A DNA stretch of 64,000 bases from Bradyrhizobium huanghuaihaiense (GCF_007830635.1 NZ_VLLA01000023.1:62001-126000), one strand, 5' to 3'. Positions 32,385 to 41,348 are shown, counted from the first letter of the stretch. The notes: generated by a model not told the origin, from the letters alone. Numbers and translations: made by a program.

Positions 32385-34181
32385 ATGTTCTCAAATCGTT
32401 TCAACCGCTGGACTGTTGCTGCCATCGCCCTCATGGGCACAGCGATCGCGACGGTCCCCGGCGCGGTCCTGGCGCAGACGCCGGATCACCCGGCCGATAC
32501 AGCGGCGCAGTTTCCGACCAGAAACGATCTGAAGTCGCTCACCGGCGCCGGCAGCTATCTTGCCGCCCGCCACGCCAGTGTCGAACGCGACGCGGCTTCG
32601 GCGGCAGCGTTCTACCGCTCGGCGCTTCGCACCGATCCCAAGAACAACGAGCTGCTCGACCGCGCCTTCATCTCGTCGGTCGCCGACGGTGACATCGACG
32701 AGGCGGTCAAGCTCGCCGAGCGCATCCTCACGATCGACAAGACCAACCGCGTCGCGCGTCTGGTCGTCGGCGTGCATGATCTGAAGTTCAAGAAGTACGC
32801 GACCGCGCAGAGCAACATCAACCAGTCGATCCGCGGTCCCATCACCGATCTCGTCGCCACGCTGCTGTCGGGCTGGGCCGCCTATGGCGCCGGCGATGCC
32901 AAGGGCGGCGTCGCCACCATCGACAAGCTGGCCGGTCCGGAATGGTATCCGCTGTTCAAGGACCTGCACGCCGGCATGATCCTGGAGCTCTCCGGCAAGG
33001 AGAAGGATGCCGGCACCCGCTTCGAGCGCGCCTACAAGCTCGATGATTCCATGCTGCGCGTCACCGAGGCCTATGCGCGCTGGCTGTCGCGCAACAAGGA
33101 TTCGGCTGCGGCGACCAATGTCTACCAGGCCTTCGACAAGAAGCTCGCCCGACATCCGCTCATCGTGGAAGGTTTGCGCGACACCAAGGCCGGCAAGAAG
33201 CTGCCGCCGCTGGCCGATTCCGCGCAGGCCGGCGCCGCCGAAGCGCTCTACGGCATCGGCGCCACGCTGACCCGTCGCGGCGGCGAGGATCTGGCGCTGG
33301 TCTACCTCCAGCTCGCGCTCTACCTGCAGCCCAGCCATCCGCTGGCGCTGCTCTCGCTCGCCGATCTCTATGAATCGGTGAAGCGGCCGCAGATGGCGAT
33401 CAAGGTCTATGAGCGCGTGCCCGCGACCTCGCCGCTGAAGCGCAACGCGCAGATCCAGCTCGCCATCGACCTCGATTCGGCCGACCGCACCGACGAGGCG
33501 ATCAAGATCCTCAAGGGCGTCACGACGGAGGATGCCAAGGATATCGAAGCCATCATGGCGCTCGGCAATATCGAGCGCGGCCGCAAGAAGTTCGGCGACT
33601 GCGGCGCGACCTATTCGCAGGGCATCGAGGTGCTGACGCCCGGCAACGACAAGGCCAACAGCGTCTGGTACTATTATCGCGGCATCTGCGAGGAGCGCTC
33701 CAAGCAGTGGGCCAAGGCCGAAGCCGATATGAAGAAGGCGCTCGAGCTGCAGCCCGACCAGCCGCATGTCCTCAACTATCTCGGCTATTCCTGGATCGAC
33801 CAGGGCGTGAACCTCGACGAGGGCATGAAGATGATCAAGCGCGCCGTCGAGCAGCGTCCCGACGACGGCTACATCGTCGATTCCCTCGGCTGGGCCTATT
33901 ACCGCATCGGCAACTACGAAGAGGCGGTGAAGAACCTCGAGCGCGCGATCGACCTCAAGCCCGAGGATCCCACCATCAACGATCACCTTGGCGACGCCTA
34001 TTGGCGCGTCGGCCGCACCCTGGAAGCCAAGTTCCAGTGGTCGCACGCGCGCGATCTCAAGCCCGAACCGGATGAGCTTCCGAAGATCGAGGCCAAGATC
34101 GCCAACGGTCTGACCGACGACAATTCCAACTCTTCCGCGGCGCAGGCCGAGAAGAAGAAGGACGACGGCAAGGGCGGCTGA
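32385..34181 (+). CDS. Secreted or periplasmic tetratricopeptide repeat protein
   Basis: This encodes 598 residues. A signal peptide is evident (TVAAIALMGTAIATVPGAVLA, then QTPD). Repeated 34-residue helix pairs run through the protein, clearest in the C-terminal half: LNYLGYSWIDQGVNLDEGMK, DSLGWAYYRIGNYEEAVKNL and NDHLGDAYWRVGRTLEAK. It ends in a Lys-rich tail. TPR proteins act as scaffolds; BamD-, BTAD- or cell-envelope roles are possible, but the partner is unknown. It is upstream of ispE, with a repeat between them. Confidence 0.9.
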   Translation: MFSNRFNRWTVAAIALMGTAIATVPGAVLAQTPDHPADTAAQFPTRNDLKSLTGAGSYLAARHASVERDAASAAAFYRSALRTDPKNNELLDRAFISSVADGDIDEAVKLAERILTIDKTNRVARLVVGVHDLKFKKYATAQSNINQSIRGPITDLVATLLSGWAAYGAGDAKGGVATIDKLAGPEWYPLFKDLHAGMILELSGKEKDAGTRFERAYKLDDSMLRVTEAYARWLSRNKDSAAATNVYQAFDKKLARHPLIVEGLRDTKAGKKLPPLADSAQAGAAEALYGIGATLTRRGGEDLALVYLQLALYLQPSHPLALLSLADLYESVKRPQMAIKVYERVPATSPLKRNAQIQLAIDLDSADRTDEAIKILKGVTTEDAKDIEAIMALGNIERGRKKFGDCGATYSQGIEVLTPGNDKANSVWYYYRGICEERSKQWAKAEADMKKALELQPDQPHVLNYLGYSWIDQGVNLDEGMKMIKRAVEQRPDDGYIVDSLGWAYYRIGNYEEAVKNLERAIDLKPEDPTINDHLGDAYWRVGRTLEAKFQWSHARDLKPEPDELPKIEAKIANGLTDDNSNSSAAQAEKKKDDGKGG

Positions 34182-34186
34182 TCTAC

Positions 34187-34235
34187 GCGCATGATCCGGA
34201 AAAGTGTGTAGCGGTTTTCCGATCAGATCATGCGC
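34187..34235. repeat. Palindromic repeat, family H
   Basis: GCGCATGATC and GATCATGCGC bound a 49-bp hairpin with internal GGAAAA/TTTTCC arms. It resembles a repeat commonly found in Bradyrhizobium intergenic DNA. It separates the TPR gene from ispE. Confidence 0.75.
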
Positions 34236-34267
34236 AAACACGTGAGTCATTTGGGGGCTGATCGCCG

Positions 34268-35152
34268 ATGTCGGCGCTGATTGAAGAAGGGCGGGCGAAG
34301 GTCAATTTGAGCCTTCGCGTCGTTGGCCGTCGTGCGGACGGCTATCATGATCTCGAAAGTGTGGTCGCGTTCGCCGATTGCGCCGACCGGCTCACGCTGG
34401 AGCCGGGCGGCGAGCTGAAGCTCACCACCACCGGGCCGCTGGCTGCAGCCTGCGGCGAGACATCGGACAATCTCGTGTTCAAGGCGGCCAAGCTTCTGGC
34501 CGAGGCCGTGCCGGGCCTGAAGCTCGGCGCCTTCGCGCTCGACAAGGTGCTTCCTGTGGCCGCCGGCATCGGCGGCGGCTCGGCCGATGCCGCGGCGGCG
34601 CTACGTCTCCTGGCGCGCCTCAACAATCTGTCGCTCGACGATCCCCGTTTGCAGAAGGTCGCGCTCGCGACCGGCGCCGATGTGCCGGTGTGCCTGCTCT
34701 CGAGCGCCTGCGACATGACCGGCGTCGGCGAGCAGCTGCTGCCGCTGGCGTTGCCGAGCATGCCCTGCGTGATGGTCAATCCGCGCGTGCCTGTTGCCAC
34801 CAAGGACGTGTTCCAGGCGCTTGGCCTGCGCAACGGTGAGCTTCTGGTTGGCGCCACCTCGGTTCTCGAAGCGCCGGCCTGGCCGGAGGAGGGCGGCTCC
34901 ATTTCCGACTGGGTTGAGGTTCTCGAAACCGTCGCCAACGATCTCGAGGCGCCCGCGCTGCGGATCGAGCCGGTGATCGGTGAGGTGCTAGAGTCCTTGC
35001 GCGATTCCGCCGGCGTCAAGCTCGCCCGCATGTCCGGCTCCGGTGCGACGTGCTTTGCGATCTATGGTGCGCCCACCGACGCACATGCCGCCGCCGAAAA
35101 GATCCGGCGCGATCACCCCGGCTGGTGGGTGCATGCGGGGACGTTGAGCTAG
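34268..35152 (+). CDS. ispE: 4-diphosphocytidyl-2-C-methyl-D-erythritol kinase
   Basis: This encodes 294 residues. It phosphorylates CDP-methylerythritol in the MEP isoprenoid pathway. The GHMP kinase motif is LPVAAGIGGGSADAAAAL, near residue 95; the N-terminal AKVNLSLRVVGRRADGYHDL holds the catalytic Lys and the ligand-binding His. A C-terminal motif, MSGSGATCFAIYG, also fits. It is a normal length. It may be read from a promoter of its own, since a hairpin repeat lies upstream. Confidence 0.97.
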   Translation: MSALIEEGRAKVNLSLRVVGRRADGYHDLESVVAFADCADRLTLEPGGELKLTTTGPLAAACGETSDNLVFKAAKLLAEAVPGLKLGAFALDKVLPVAAGIGGGSADAAAALRLLARLNNLSLDDPRLQKVALATGADVPVCLLSSACDMTGVGEQLLPLALPSMPCVMVNPRVPVATKDVFQALGLRNGELLVGATSVLEAPAWPEEGGSISDWVEVLETVANDLEAPALRIEPVIGEVLESLRDSAGVKLARMSGSGATCFAIYGAPTDAHAAAEKIRRDHPGWWVHAGTLS

Positions 35153-35174
35153 GTCTTTCCTCGACGATGCTGCT

Positions 35175-35264
35175 GTAGGGTGGGCAAAGGCGCGAAGAGC
35201 CGTGCCCACCATCTTTCAGATAGGCGACAGAAGCGTGGGCACGCTTCGCTTTGCCCACCCTACG
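35175..35264. repeat. Dispersed palindromic repeat, family B (copy 4)
   Basis: GTAGGGTGGGCAAAG at the left and CTTTGCCCACCCTACG-type sequence at the right bound a 90-bp element. It fills the convergent gap between ispE and the hydrolase gene. Confidence 0.85.
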
Positions 35265-35273
35265 GCAGCGGCG

Positions 35274-36149
35274 CTAGAGGCTTTCTTCGCCGAGCCCCAA
35301 AAACTGCCGGATCGCACCCAGCACCTCCTGCGGCTTGTCGTGCTGCAGCCAGTGTCCTGCCCCGGCGATGGTCTCCACACGCGCCTGCGGGAAATACCGC
35401 TCCAGGCCTGCGGCCCTGGCGCCCGCGAGGAAGCTCTCCCCTGCATTGAGCAGCAGCGTCGGGCAGGCAATGCGCGACCACAATGCGACGTGATCGTCCG
35501 GCCACAGCCGGTGCGGTGCACTGGCGCGCTGATAGGGATCGAACTTCCAGCTAAAGGTGCCGTCCTCGTTCTGCCGCGCGCCGTGCGTGGCGAGGTGCAG
35601 CGCAAGTTCGCGGGACAGCCGCCTGTTGTGCAACACCATCTGCGCGGCGGCGTCCGCGAGGGTCGCATAGCGGCGCGGCGTGCGGTCGTGCAGTTTGTCG
35701 AGCTGGCCGACCCATTTGCCGATGCGCTCGTGCGCCGGCGGCTTGGGCGCGTCCGGCAGCATGGTCACGCCGTCGAGGACCACCAGTTTCGCGACCTGCT
35801 CCGGGAAAGACCCGGAAAAGATCAGGCTCACCATGCCGCCCATCGAGTGACCGATGAGGGTGATCTGGGGCGCGGCGATGGTGCGGACCAGCTGGACGAG
35901 ATCGTAGACGTATTCGGTCAGCGCGTAGCTACCGCCCCGCGTCCAGTCGGAATCGCCGTGGCCGCGCAGATCGGGCGAGATCACGTGATAATGCGGTTGC
36001 AGCGAGCGCGCGACGACGTCCCAGCTGCGGCAATGATCGCGTCCGCCATGGACCAGGATGAGGGGCGGAGCGCTCTCGTTGCCCCAGTCGGCGTAGTGCA
36101 GCCGCAGGCCGTGGGATTCATAGAAGCGGTCGTGCGGGGCGCTAGCCAT
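35274..36149 (-). CDS. Alpha/beta hydrolase
   Basis: This encodes 291 residues. The fold is recognised from LILVHGGRDHCRSWD (oxyanion-hole HGG), the nucleophile elbow LIGHSMGGMVS (Ser about 115), and the C-terminal His in GAGHWLQHD. The acid is likely the Asp in VLDGVTML or NAGESF region. The substrate is unknown. Its start overlaps the end of the lysE-type gene by 8 bases, so the two are translationally coupled. Confidence 0.93.
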   Translation of the reverse strand: MASAPHDRFYESHGLRLHYADWGNESAPPLILVHGGRDHCRSWDVVARSLQPHYHVISPDLRGHGDSDWTRGGSYALTEYVYDLVQLVRTIAAPQITLIGHSMGGMVSLIFSGSFPEQVAKLVVLDGVTMLPDAPKPPAHERIGKWVGQLDKLHDRTPRRYATLADAAAQMVLHNRRLSRELALHLATHGARQNEDGTFSWKFDPYQRASAPHRLWPDDHVALWSRIACPTLLLNAGESFLAGARAAGLERYFPQARVETIAGAGHWLQHDKPQEVLGAIRQFLGLGEESL

Positions 36150-36774
36150 TTGCCGGCCGCCGTGCCAGCGCGAGCGAGAGGCCGAGGCCCGCGATGATGA
36201 CGCCGGAGCCCTGCGTGAGGCGCCGCATCAGACGCGGCCTTCCGATCAGCTGCGTGCGCGTCGCGGAGGCTATCAGCACCACGACGATATCGGCGACCGT
36301 GTTCAGCGTCACCGAGATCGCACCCAGCACGATGAATTGCAGCATCGGGTTCGGTCCCGCGGTATCGAGGAATTGCGGAATGAAGGCGAGGAAGAACGCG
36401 GCAGTCTTCGGGTTCAGTGCCTCGACCAGCACGCCGTCGCGAAATGCGCGCTTGTCGCCGACGGCTTCGCTCTCGAGCGAGATCGTCCGGCCGGCGCTGC
36501 GAAACGTCTTGATGCCGAGCCAGACCAGATAGAGCGCGCCGACAAACTTCACCGCGGTGAACAGTTCCGCGCTGGCGAGGATGATCGCGGAGATACCGAG
36601 GCTGCCGGCGACGACATGGACCATCCCGCCCAGCGCCGTGCCCGCCGTCGAGGCAAAGCCGCTCGCGCGGCCCTCGGACAGGGTTCGTGCCGCGACGTAG
36701 AAAATGCCGGGGCCGGGAATTGCCGCAATGAGGAATGCTGCGGCGAGGAACAGCCAGAAATTGGTTTCGCTCAT
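36142..36774 (-). CDS. LysE/RhtB-family amino-acid exporter
   Basis: This encodes 210 residues with about five to six membrane helices. The family motif GPGIFYVAARTLSEGRASGF is at about residues 22-41, and ALNPKTAAFFLAFIPQF in the middle is the conserved NPK loop. Such proteins export amino acids or related compounds by exchange with protons. The substrate is unknown. It is coupled to the downstream hydrolase and sits 44 bases after the ketosynthase gene. Confidence 0.92.
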   Translation of the reverse strand: MSETNFWLFLAAAFLIAAIPGPGIFYVAARTLSEGRASGFASTAGTALGGMVHVVAGSLGISAIILASAELFTAVKFVGALYLVWLGIKTFRSAGRTISLESEAVGDKRAFRDGVLVEALNPKTAAFFLAFIPQFLDTAGPNPMLQFIVLGAISVTLNTVADIVVVLIASATRTQLIGRPRLMRRLTQGSGVIIAGLGLSLALARRPANG

Positions 36775-36818
36775 CCTGTTTTCGTAGCGCAGGCTACCGC
36801 GATTGCAAGGCCTCTCGT

Positions 36819-38081
36819 TCAGCCCATCCGGCGGAAGATCGCGCTGGCATTCACCCCGCCGAAGCCGAACCCGTTGGAGATGGCGTATTGCATCGGCATT
36901 GGCCGCGCGCGGCCCGAGACGATGTCGATGCCGTCGGCGTTCGCATCGGGGTTTTCGAGATTGACTGTGGGCGGCGCAATCTGGTCGCGCAAGGCGAGCA
37001 CGGTGAAGATGGCTTCCAGGCCGCCGGCGGCGCCGAGCAGATGGCCGGTGGCGGATTTGGTTGCGCTCACGGCGATGCCGCGGTTGCGGCCGAACAGCGT
37101 GGCGATCGCGCCAAGCTCGCTCTCGTCGCCGGCCGGCGTCGACGTCGCATGCGCGTTCAGGTGCTGCAGATCTGCAGGCACGAGGTTCGCCTGCCGGAGC
37201 GCGATCTCCATGGCGCGGCGGGCGCCGTCGCCATCGGGCGGGCCCGACGTCATGTGGTAGGCGTCCGCCGTCGTGCCGTAGCCGATGATCTCCGCGATCG
37301 GCGTCGCGCCGCGGGCAAGCGCATGCTCGAGATCCTCGATCACCAGGATGCCGGCGCCTTCGCCCATGACAAAGCCATCGCGGTCGCGATCGAACGGGCG
37401 CGAGGCGCGTGCGGGTTCGTCGTTGAAGCCGCTCGACAGCGCGCGCGCCGCGGCAAAGCCGCCGAGGCTGACGATGTCGATGCAGGCCTCCGCGCCGCCG
37501 CAGATCGCGACGTCGGCTTCGCCCGCGCGGATCATGCGCGCGGCATCGCCGATCGCCTGTACGCCCGCGGCACAGGCCGTGACAGGCGTGCCCAGCGCGC
37601 CCTTGTAGCCGTACTTGATCGAGACGTGGCCCGCGGCGAGATTGGCGAGGAACGAGGGGATCGTGAATGGCGACAGCCGACGCGCGCCGCGCTGTTCGGT
37701 GATGCGCACGGCTTCCGCCATTGCCGGGAAGCCGCCGACGCCGGAGGCGATGATCGTCGCTGTGCGATCCAGCAAGCCTGCATCCTGCGGCGTCCATTTG
37801 GCCTGCGCGACTGCTTCCGCGGTGGCGAGCAGCGCGAACAGGATGAAGCGGTCCATCTTGCGCTGGTCTTTTGGCGCGGCAGCTTGCGACGGGTCGAAGC
37901 CGCCTTCGGCGTCATCGGCCTTGTCGGGCACGATTCCGGCGATGTGCGCCGGCAGCGCTTGCGCCCATTCCGGCAGAGGCCGCAGCCCGCTCTGGCCGGC
38001 GAGGAGCCGGCGCCAGGACAGTTCGACACCGCAGCCGAGCGGCGACACCGCGCCCATTCCCGTCACGACGATACGACGCAT
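36819..38081 (-). CDS. Beta-ketoacyl-ACP synthase II-like enzyme
   Basis: This encodes 420 residues. The condensing-enzyme triad is present: Cys in PVTACAAGVQAI, His in NAHATSTPAGD, and His in KSATGHLLGAAGG, with the FabF N-terminus RRIVVTGMGAVSPLG. It extends acyl chains using malonyl-ACP. It is not in a fab cluster but follows an HxlR regulator by one base, which suggests a specialised, regulated role rather than housekeeping fatty acid synthesis. It starts at the ATG at 38081. Confidence 0.93.
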   Translation of the reverse strand: MRRIVVTGMGAVSPLGCGVELSWRRLLAGQSGLRPLPEWAQALPAHIAGIVPDKADDAEGGFDPSQAAAPKDQRKMDRFILFALLATAEAVAQAKWTPQDAGLLDRTATIIASGVGGFPAMAEAVRITEQRGARRLSPFTIPSFLANLAAGHVSIKYGYKGALGTPVTACAAGVQAIGDAARMIRAGEADVAICGGAEACIDIVSLGGFAAARALSSGFNDEPARASRPFDRDRDGFVMGEGAGILVIEDLEHALARGATPIAEIIGYGTTADAYHMTSGPPDGDGARRAMEIALRQANLVPADLQHLNAHATSTPAGDESELGAIATLFGRNRGIAVSATKSATGHLLGAAGGLEAIFTVLALRDQIAPPTVNLENPDANADGIDIVSGRARPMPMQYAISNGFGFGGVNASAIFRRMG

Positions 38082-38082
38082 G

Positions 38083-38598
38083 TCAGTCTCCCACCGGGGC
38101 GATGGCCGGGTTCATGGCCTTGAGTGAAGCGAGCCGCTTGCGCATCAAGCGGCTGGCGCCCGGGCCTGCGATGACCACGGCATTGGCGAGTGTGATCGGC
38201 TGCATGTCGGTGGCATCGACCACGACGGGATCGAGCGGGCGGACATCTTCACGGTTCGCCAGCAGGATGGCTTCGCCTTTGGGGGCGAGATGCTTGTTGC
38301 CCCAGGCGAGCAGCGCCGCGACCACGGGGAAGAAATCCCGAGCCTTGTCCGTCAGCACATATTCGTAGCGCGGTGGCCGCTCCTGATAGCGGCGGCGGAC
38401 GAACATGCCGCTGTCAGTGAGATGGGCAAGCCGCCGCGACAGGATGTTCGGTGCAATGCCGAGGTTTTTCGAAAACTCGTCGAACCTCGTCGCGCCCTGG
38501 AACGCATCCCGCAGGATGAGGATGCTCCACCACTCGCCGACCGTCTCAACGGCGCGGCCGACCGGGCATTCGAGAATGGAAGGGGATTTCGGCTGCAT
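38083..38598 (-). CDS. HxlR-family winged-helix regulator
   Basis: This encodes 171 residues. The HxlR pattern is clear: CPVGRAVETVGEWWSILILRDAF split by a DNA-binding helix, FDEFSKNLGIAPNILSRRL, and the wing YQERPPRYEYVLTDKA. An extra C-terminal part of about 55 residues (DPVVVDATDMQPITLAN) is longer than many HxlR proteins. It is likely autoregulatory through the dyad at 38615-38639 and controls the adjacent ketosynthase gene. Confidence 0.93.
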   Translation of the reverse strand: MQPKSPSILECPVGRAVETVGEWWSILILRDAFQGATRFDEFSKNLGIAPNILSRRLAHLTDSGMFVRRRYQERPPRYEYVLTDKARDFFPVVAALLAWGNKHLAPKGEAILLANREDVRPLDPVVVDATDMQPITLANAVVIAGPGASRLMRKRLASLKAMNPAIAPVGD

Positions 38599-38614
38599 GG
38601 CGGGAAGGTAGGAG

Positions 38615-38639
38615 AGTTACTTGCAAAATGCAAGTGACT
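38615..38639. promoter_or_regulatory. HxlR-type operator upstream of the regulator
   Basis: ACTTGCA-AAA-TGCAAGT at 38619-38635 is a perfect dyad. It extends to 11-bp arms with one mismatch (38615-38639) and lies 17-41 bases upstream of the HxlR start codon. It is a good autoregulatory site. Confidence 0.65.
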
Positions 38640-38742
38640 AGGCGGGCGGCGTCCCGGCTCCGGCGCGGCGAGTTGTGGGTCTTGGAGGGCGTCGGCCGAA
38701 AGTTGAAAGCGTGTTGGCGAATGGCGCCTGCGCGCCTTGCTC

Positions 38743-38822
38743 CGTCATTGCGAGCGCAGCGAAGCGATCCAGAGTCTCGCCGCGGGGACGGACTGGATTG
38801 CTTCGCTGCGCTCGCAATGACG
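38743..38822. repeat. 80-bp palindromic repeat, family E (copy 1)
   Basis: The arms CGTCATTGCGAGCGCAGCG and CGCTGCGCTCGCAATGACG are perfectly inverted for at least 23 bases and lie at the two ends of an 80-bp unit. The same-length copy is at 49950-50029. It is in a 406-base gap between two codirectional genes. Confidence 0.85.
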
Positions 38823-38852
38823 GTGGTGAAGCAGCGCGCACTTATCCATCAC

Positions 38853-38967
38853 CGTCACCCTGAGGCGCGAGACGAGCGACGCGAGAGCGGCGCTTGTCGA
38901 GCCTCGAAGGGCGACGGCCCGGCTGCACATCCTTCGAGGCTCGCTACGCGAGCGCCTCAGGATGACG
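38853..38967. repeat. Palindromic repeat, family F
   Basis: CGTCACCCTGAGG and CCTCAGGATGACG bound a 115-bp element that contains GCCTCGAAGG and CCTTCGAGGC as inner arms. It is next to the family E copy. Confidence 0.75.
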
Positions 38968-39004
38968 GGCTGATAGTGGTGCGGAAGCGATGGAAGCGCT
39001 TCGC

Positions 39005-40012
39005 CTAATGCGACCGCGCCAGGCAGAACGCCACGACCTGCTCCAGCGCGCTCTTCATCGGCGAGGACGGGAACAGGGCCAGTGCGTCGACGGCCATGGC
39101 GCCGTAATGCTGGGCGCGGCTCAGCGTATCCTCGAGCGCGCGGTGCTTGTTCATCAGACCGATGGCGTGATCGAGATCGCTGTCGCCGATCTCGCCGCGC
39201 TCCAGTGCGCGGATCCAGAAGGCGCGCTCGGTGTCGTTGCCGCGGCGGAAGGCGAGCACGACGGGCAGGGTGATCTTGCCCTCGCGGAAATCGTCGCCGG
39301 TGTTCTTGCCGAGCTTGGCGCTCTTGCCGCCATAGTCGAGCACGTCGTCGACGAGCTGGAAGGCGATGCCGAGATTCATGCCGACCGAGCGGCAGGCGGT
39401 CTGTTCCGCCTTCGGGCGGTTGGCGATGACAGGTCCGACCTCGCAGGCGGCGGCGAACAGCTCGGCAGTCTTGCCGCGGATCACGGCGAGATATTCGTCC
39501 TCGGTGGTCGCAGTGTTCTTGGCGGCGGCAAGCTGCATCACCTCGCCCTCGGCGATGGTGGCGGCGGCCGCGGAGAGGATGTCGAGCGCGCGCAGCGAGC
39601 CGACCTCGACCATCATGCGGAAGGCCTGGCCGAGCAGGAAGTCGCCGACCAGCACGCTGGCCTCATTGCCCCAGAGCATGCGCGCCGACAGCTTGCCGCG
39701 GCGCATCTCGCTCTCGTCGACGACGTCGTCGTGGAGCAGGGTCGCGGTGTGCATGAACTCGACGGAGGCAGCTAGCTTGATGTGGCCGTCGCCGGTGTAG
39801 CCGGCGAGGTTGGCCATGGCCAACGTCAGCATGGGGCGCAGGCGCTTGCCGCCGGAGGAGATCAGATGGTTGGCCACCTCCGGGATCATGGTGACGTCCG
39901 ACCCGGTCCGCGACAGGATCGTGGCGTTGACGCGTTCCATATCAGGGGCGACAAGGGCAACCAGCTCTTCGATCGACGCGCCGGGAGTTTCGAAAGGTAC
40001 GATGACGGCCAC
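39005..40012 (-). CDS. Polyprenyl diphosphate synthase (octaprenyl/decaprenyl type)
   Basis: This encodes 335 residues from the GTG at 40012, which has GGAG about 6 bases upstream; an upstream ATG-type extension reads as non-homologous sequence. The two Asp-rich motifs of trans-prenyltransferases are LLHDDVVDESEMRRG and FQLVDDVLDYGG, and GGKRLRPML is the isopentenyl-diphosphate site. It makes the long chain for ubiquinone. It is divergent from the DUF2007 gene across about 130 bases. Confidence 0.95.
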   Translation of the reverse strand: MAVIVPFETPGASIEELVALVAPDMERVNATILSRTGSDVTMIPEVANHLISSGGKRLRPMLTLAMANLAGYTGDGHIKLAASVEFMHTATLLHDDVVDESEMRRGKLSARMLWGNEASVLVGDFLLGQAFRMMVEVGSLRALDILSAAAATIAEGEVMQLAAAKNTATTEDEYLAVIRGKTAELFAAACEVGPVIANRPKAEQTACRSVGMNLGIAFQLVDDVLDYGGKSAKLGKNTGDDFREGKITLPVVLAFRRGNDTERAFWIRALERGEIGDSDLDHAIGLMNKHRALEDTLSRAQHYGAMAVDALALFPSSPMKSALEQVVAFCLARSH

Positions 40013-40145
40013 GCCGGTCTCCAATATTTGCCCCGGAGGGGCTATTCTGATGGAAATACAATAGAAACTGGCGGCGGATGCGGCAAGGCCTGCGGAACCA
40101 TTGACATTTGCCGCTTTAGCCCCCTTCAGGCAGGAGACCTCAGTT

Positions 40146-40373
40146 TTGCGTGAACTGGTTCGGACCAACGATATGGTGCTGGTGTCGGCGATCGGCGCGC
40201 TGCTCGACGGCGCCAATATCCATCATCTGGTGCTGGACCAGAACATGAGCATCATCGAGGGCTCGCTCGGCATTCTGCCGCGGCGGATCCTGGTCCATGA
40301 GGACGACGCCCTCGAGGCCCGGCAGATCCTGACCGACGCCGGCCTCAGCCACGAACTGCGCGGCGATGATTGA
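40146..40373 (+). CDS. DUF2007 small protein
   Basis: This encodes 75 residues from the TTG at 40146, preceded by AGGAGA. The sequence MRELVRTNDMVLVSAIGALL onward, with GILPRRILVHEDDALEARQIL, matches the DUF2007 family (putative signal-transducing fold with P-II-like ancestry). The function is unknown. It overlaps the following methyltransferase gene by 8 bases, so they are translationally coupled. Confidence 0.85.
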   Translation: MRELVRTNDMVLVSAIGALLDGANIHHLVLDQNMSIIEGSLGILPRRILVHEDDALEARQILTDAGLSHELRGDD

Positions 40374-41133
40374 GGCCGCAGCAGATATCACCGAGGACGC
40401 CATTCTCGGTGGACAGTTGCTCCTGAAGCAGAAGCGGTCCGGCCATCGCGCCGGGCACGACGCCGTCCTGCTCGCCGCGGCGACGCAGGCCGAGGCCGGG
40501 GACCGCGTGGTCGACCTTGGCGCCGGCATCGGCACGGCGGGCCTCGCTCTCGCCCGCCGCGTCGCAGGCATCAGACTGAGCATGGTCGAGATCGATCCGG
40601 AACTGGCGGAGCTGGCACGCGCCAATGCGGAGGCGAATGCGATCGCCGCCGAGGCGATCGTGCTCGACGTCACCGCCGACGCGCAGGCGTTCGCGGCACA
40701 TGGGCTGGTGCCCGACAGCGTCGACGTGGTGCTGACGAATCCGCCCTTCAACGATCCGGCGCGGCATCGTGGGTCGCCGGATCAGTCGCGCCACACCGCG
40801 CATGTCGCGACCGGGGAGACGCTGCATGCGTGGGTGCATGCAGCGCGGCGTATCCTCCGATCGAACGGCGTGCTGACTCTGATCTGGCGCGCAGATGGAA
40901 TCGCCGAGGTTTTGGCAGCGCTGTCACGCGGCTTCGGCAGCCTTGTGGTCCTGCCGGTTCATGGCGAAGCGGGAAGGCCTGCGATCCGCGTGCTGGTGCG
41001 CGCGGTCAAAGGCGGCCGGGCTCCGACACGATTGCTGCCGGGCCTCATGCTTAACGAAGAGTCAATCGTGCCTAAAAAAGAGGTGAGGGATATTCTGGAA
41101 GGGAGGGCGGTGTTGCCGCTGGCGGAGCCGTGA
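40366..41133 (+). CDS. TrmN6/YfiC-like SAM-dependent methyltransferase
   Basis: This encodes 255 residues. Motif I is VVDLGAGIGTAGLALA, and motif IV is VVLTNPPFND, the NPPF tetrad of N6-adenine methyltransferases. The N-terminus ILGGQLLLKQKRSGHRAGHDAVL is characteristic of the YfiC group that modifies A37 of tRNA1(Val). It lacks the tail needed to be certain of that target. It is coupled to the DUF2007 gene. Confidence 0.92.
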   Translation: MIEAAADITEDAILGGQLLLKQKRSGHRAGHDAVLLAAATQAEAGDRVVDLGAGIGTAGLALARRVAGIRLSMVEIDPELAELARANAEANAIAAEAIVLDVTADAQAFAAHGLVPDSVDVVLTNPPFNDPARHRGSPDQSRHTAHVATGETLHAWVHAARRILRSNGVLTLIWRADGIAEVLAALSRGFGSLVVLPVHGEAGRPAIRVLVRAVKGGRAPTRLLPGLMLNEESIVPKKEVRDILEGRAVLPLAEP

Positions 41134-41137
41134 CGGC

Positions 41138-41236
41138 TTACTGCGGAAGCGATTCCGTCTGCTGTTCTTGCGGGGACGTAAAGCGAATCGCCGTGAAAAG
41201 CACACCGATCAGCAGCAGCAGCAGATAGATCTTCAT
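41138..41236 (-). CDS. 32-residue single-span membrane peptide
   Basis: This encodes MKIYLLLLLIGVLFTAIRFT then SPQEQQTESLPQ, a membrane helix of about 16 residues followed by a polar tail. GGAGGAAA is 7 bases before the ATG at 41236, a strong ribosome site for so small a gene. It ends 4 bases after the stop of the convergent methyltransferase. No family is recognised; it may be a regulator or subunit of a membrane protein. Confidence 0.6.
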   Translation of the reverse strand: MKIYLLLLLIGVLFTAIRFTSPQEQQTESLPQ

Positions 41237-41348
41237 GGCGTTTCCTCCGCTGCCTATTGCAGCTTCCCAACGGGAATTCTGCAAAACACGTTCCAGGCAC
41301 TTTCAATGACACTCGCGTGATAAGAAATGGTTAAACAGAGGTAACGGC

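Noticed and set aside
32391..34250. Reverse-strand frame of over 600 codons opposite the TPR gene
   Set aside because: The plus strand has a signal peptide and TPR repeats. The reverse frame is compositionally a mirror of it.
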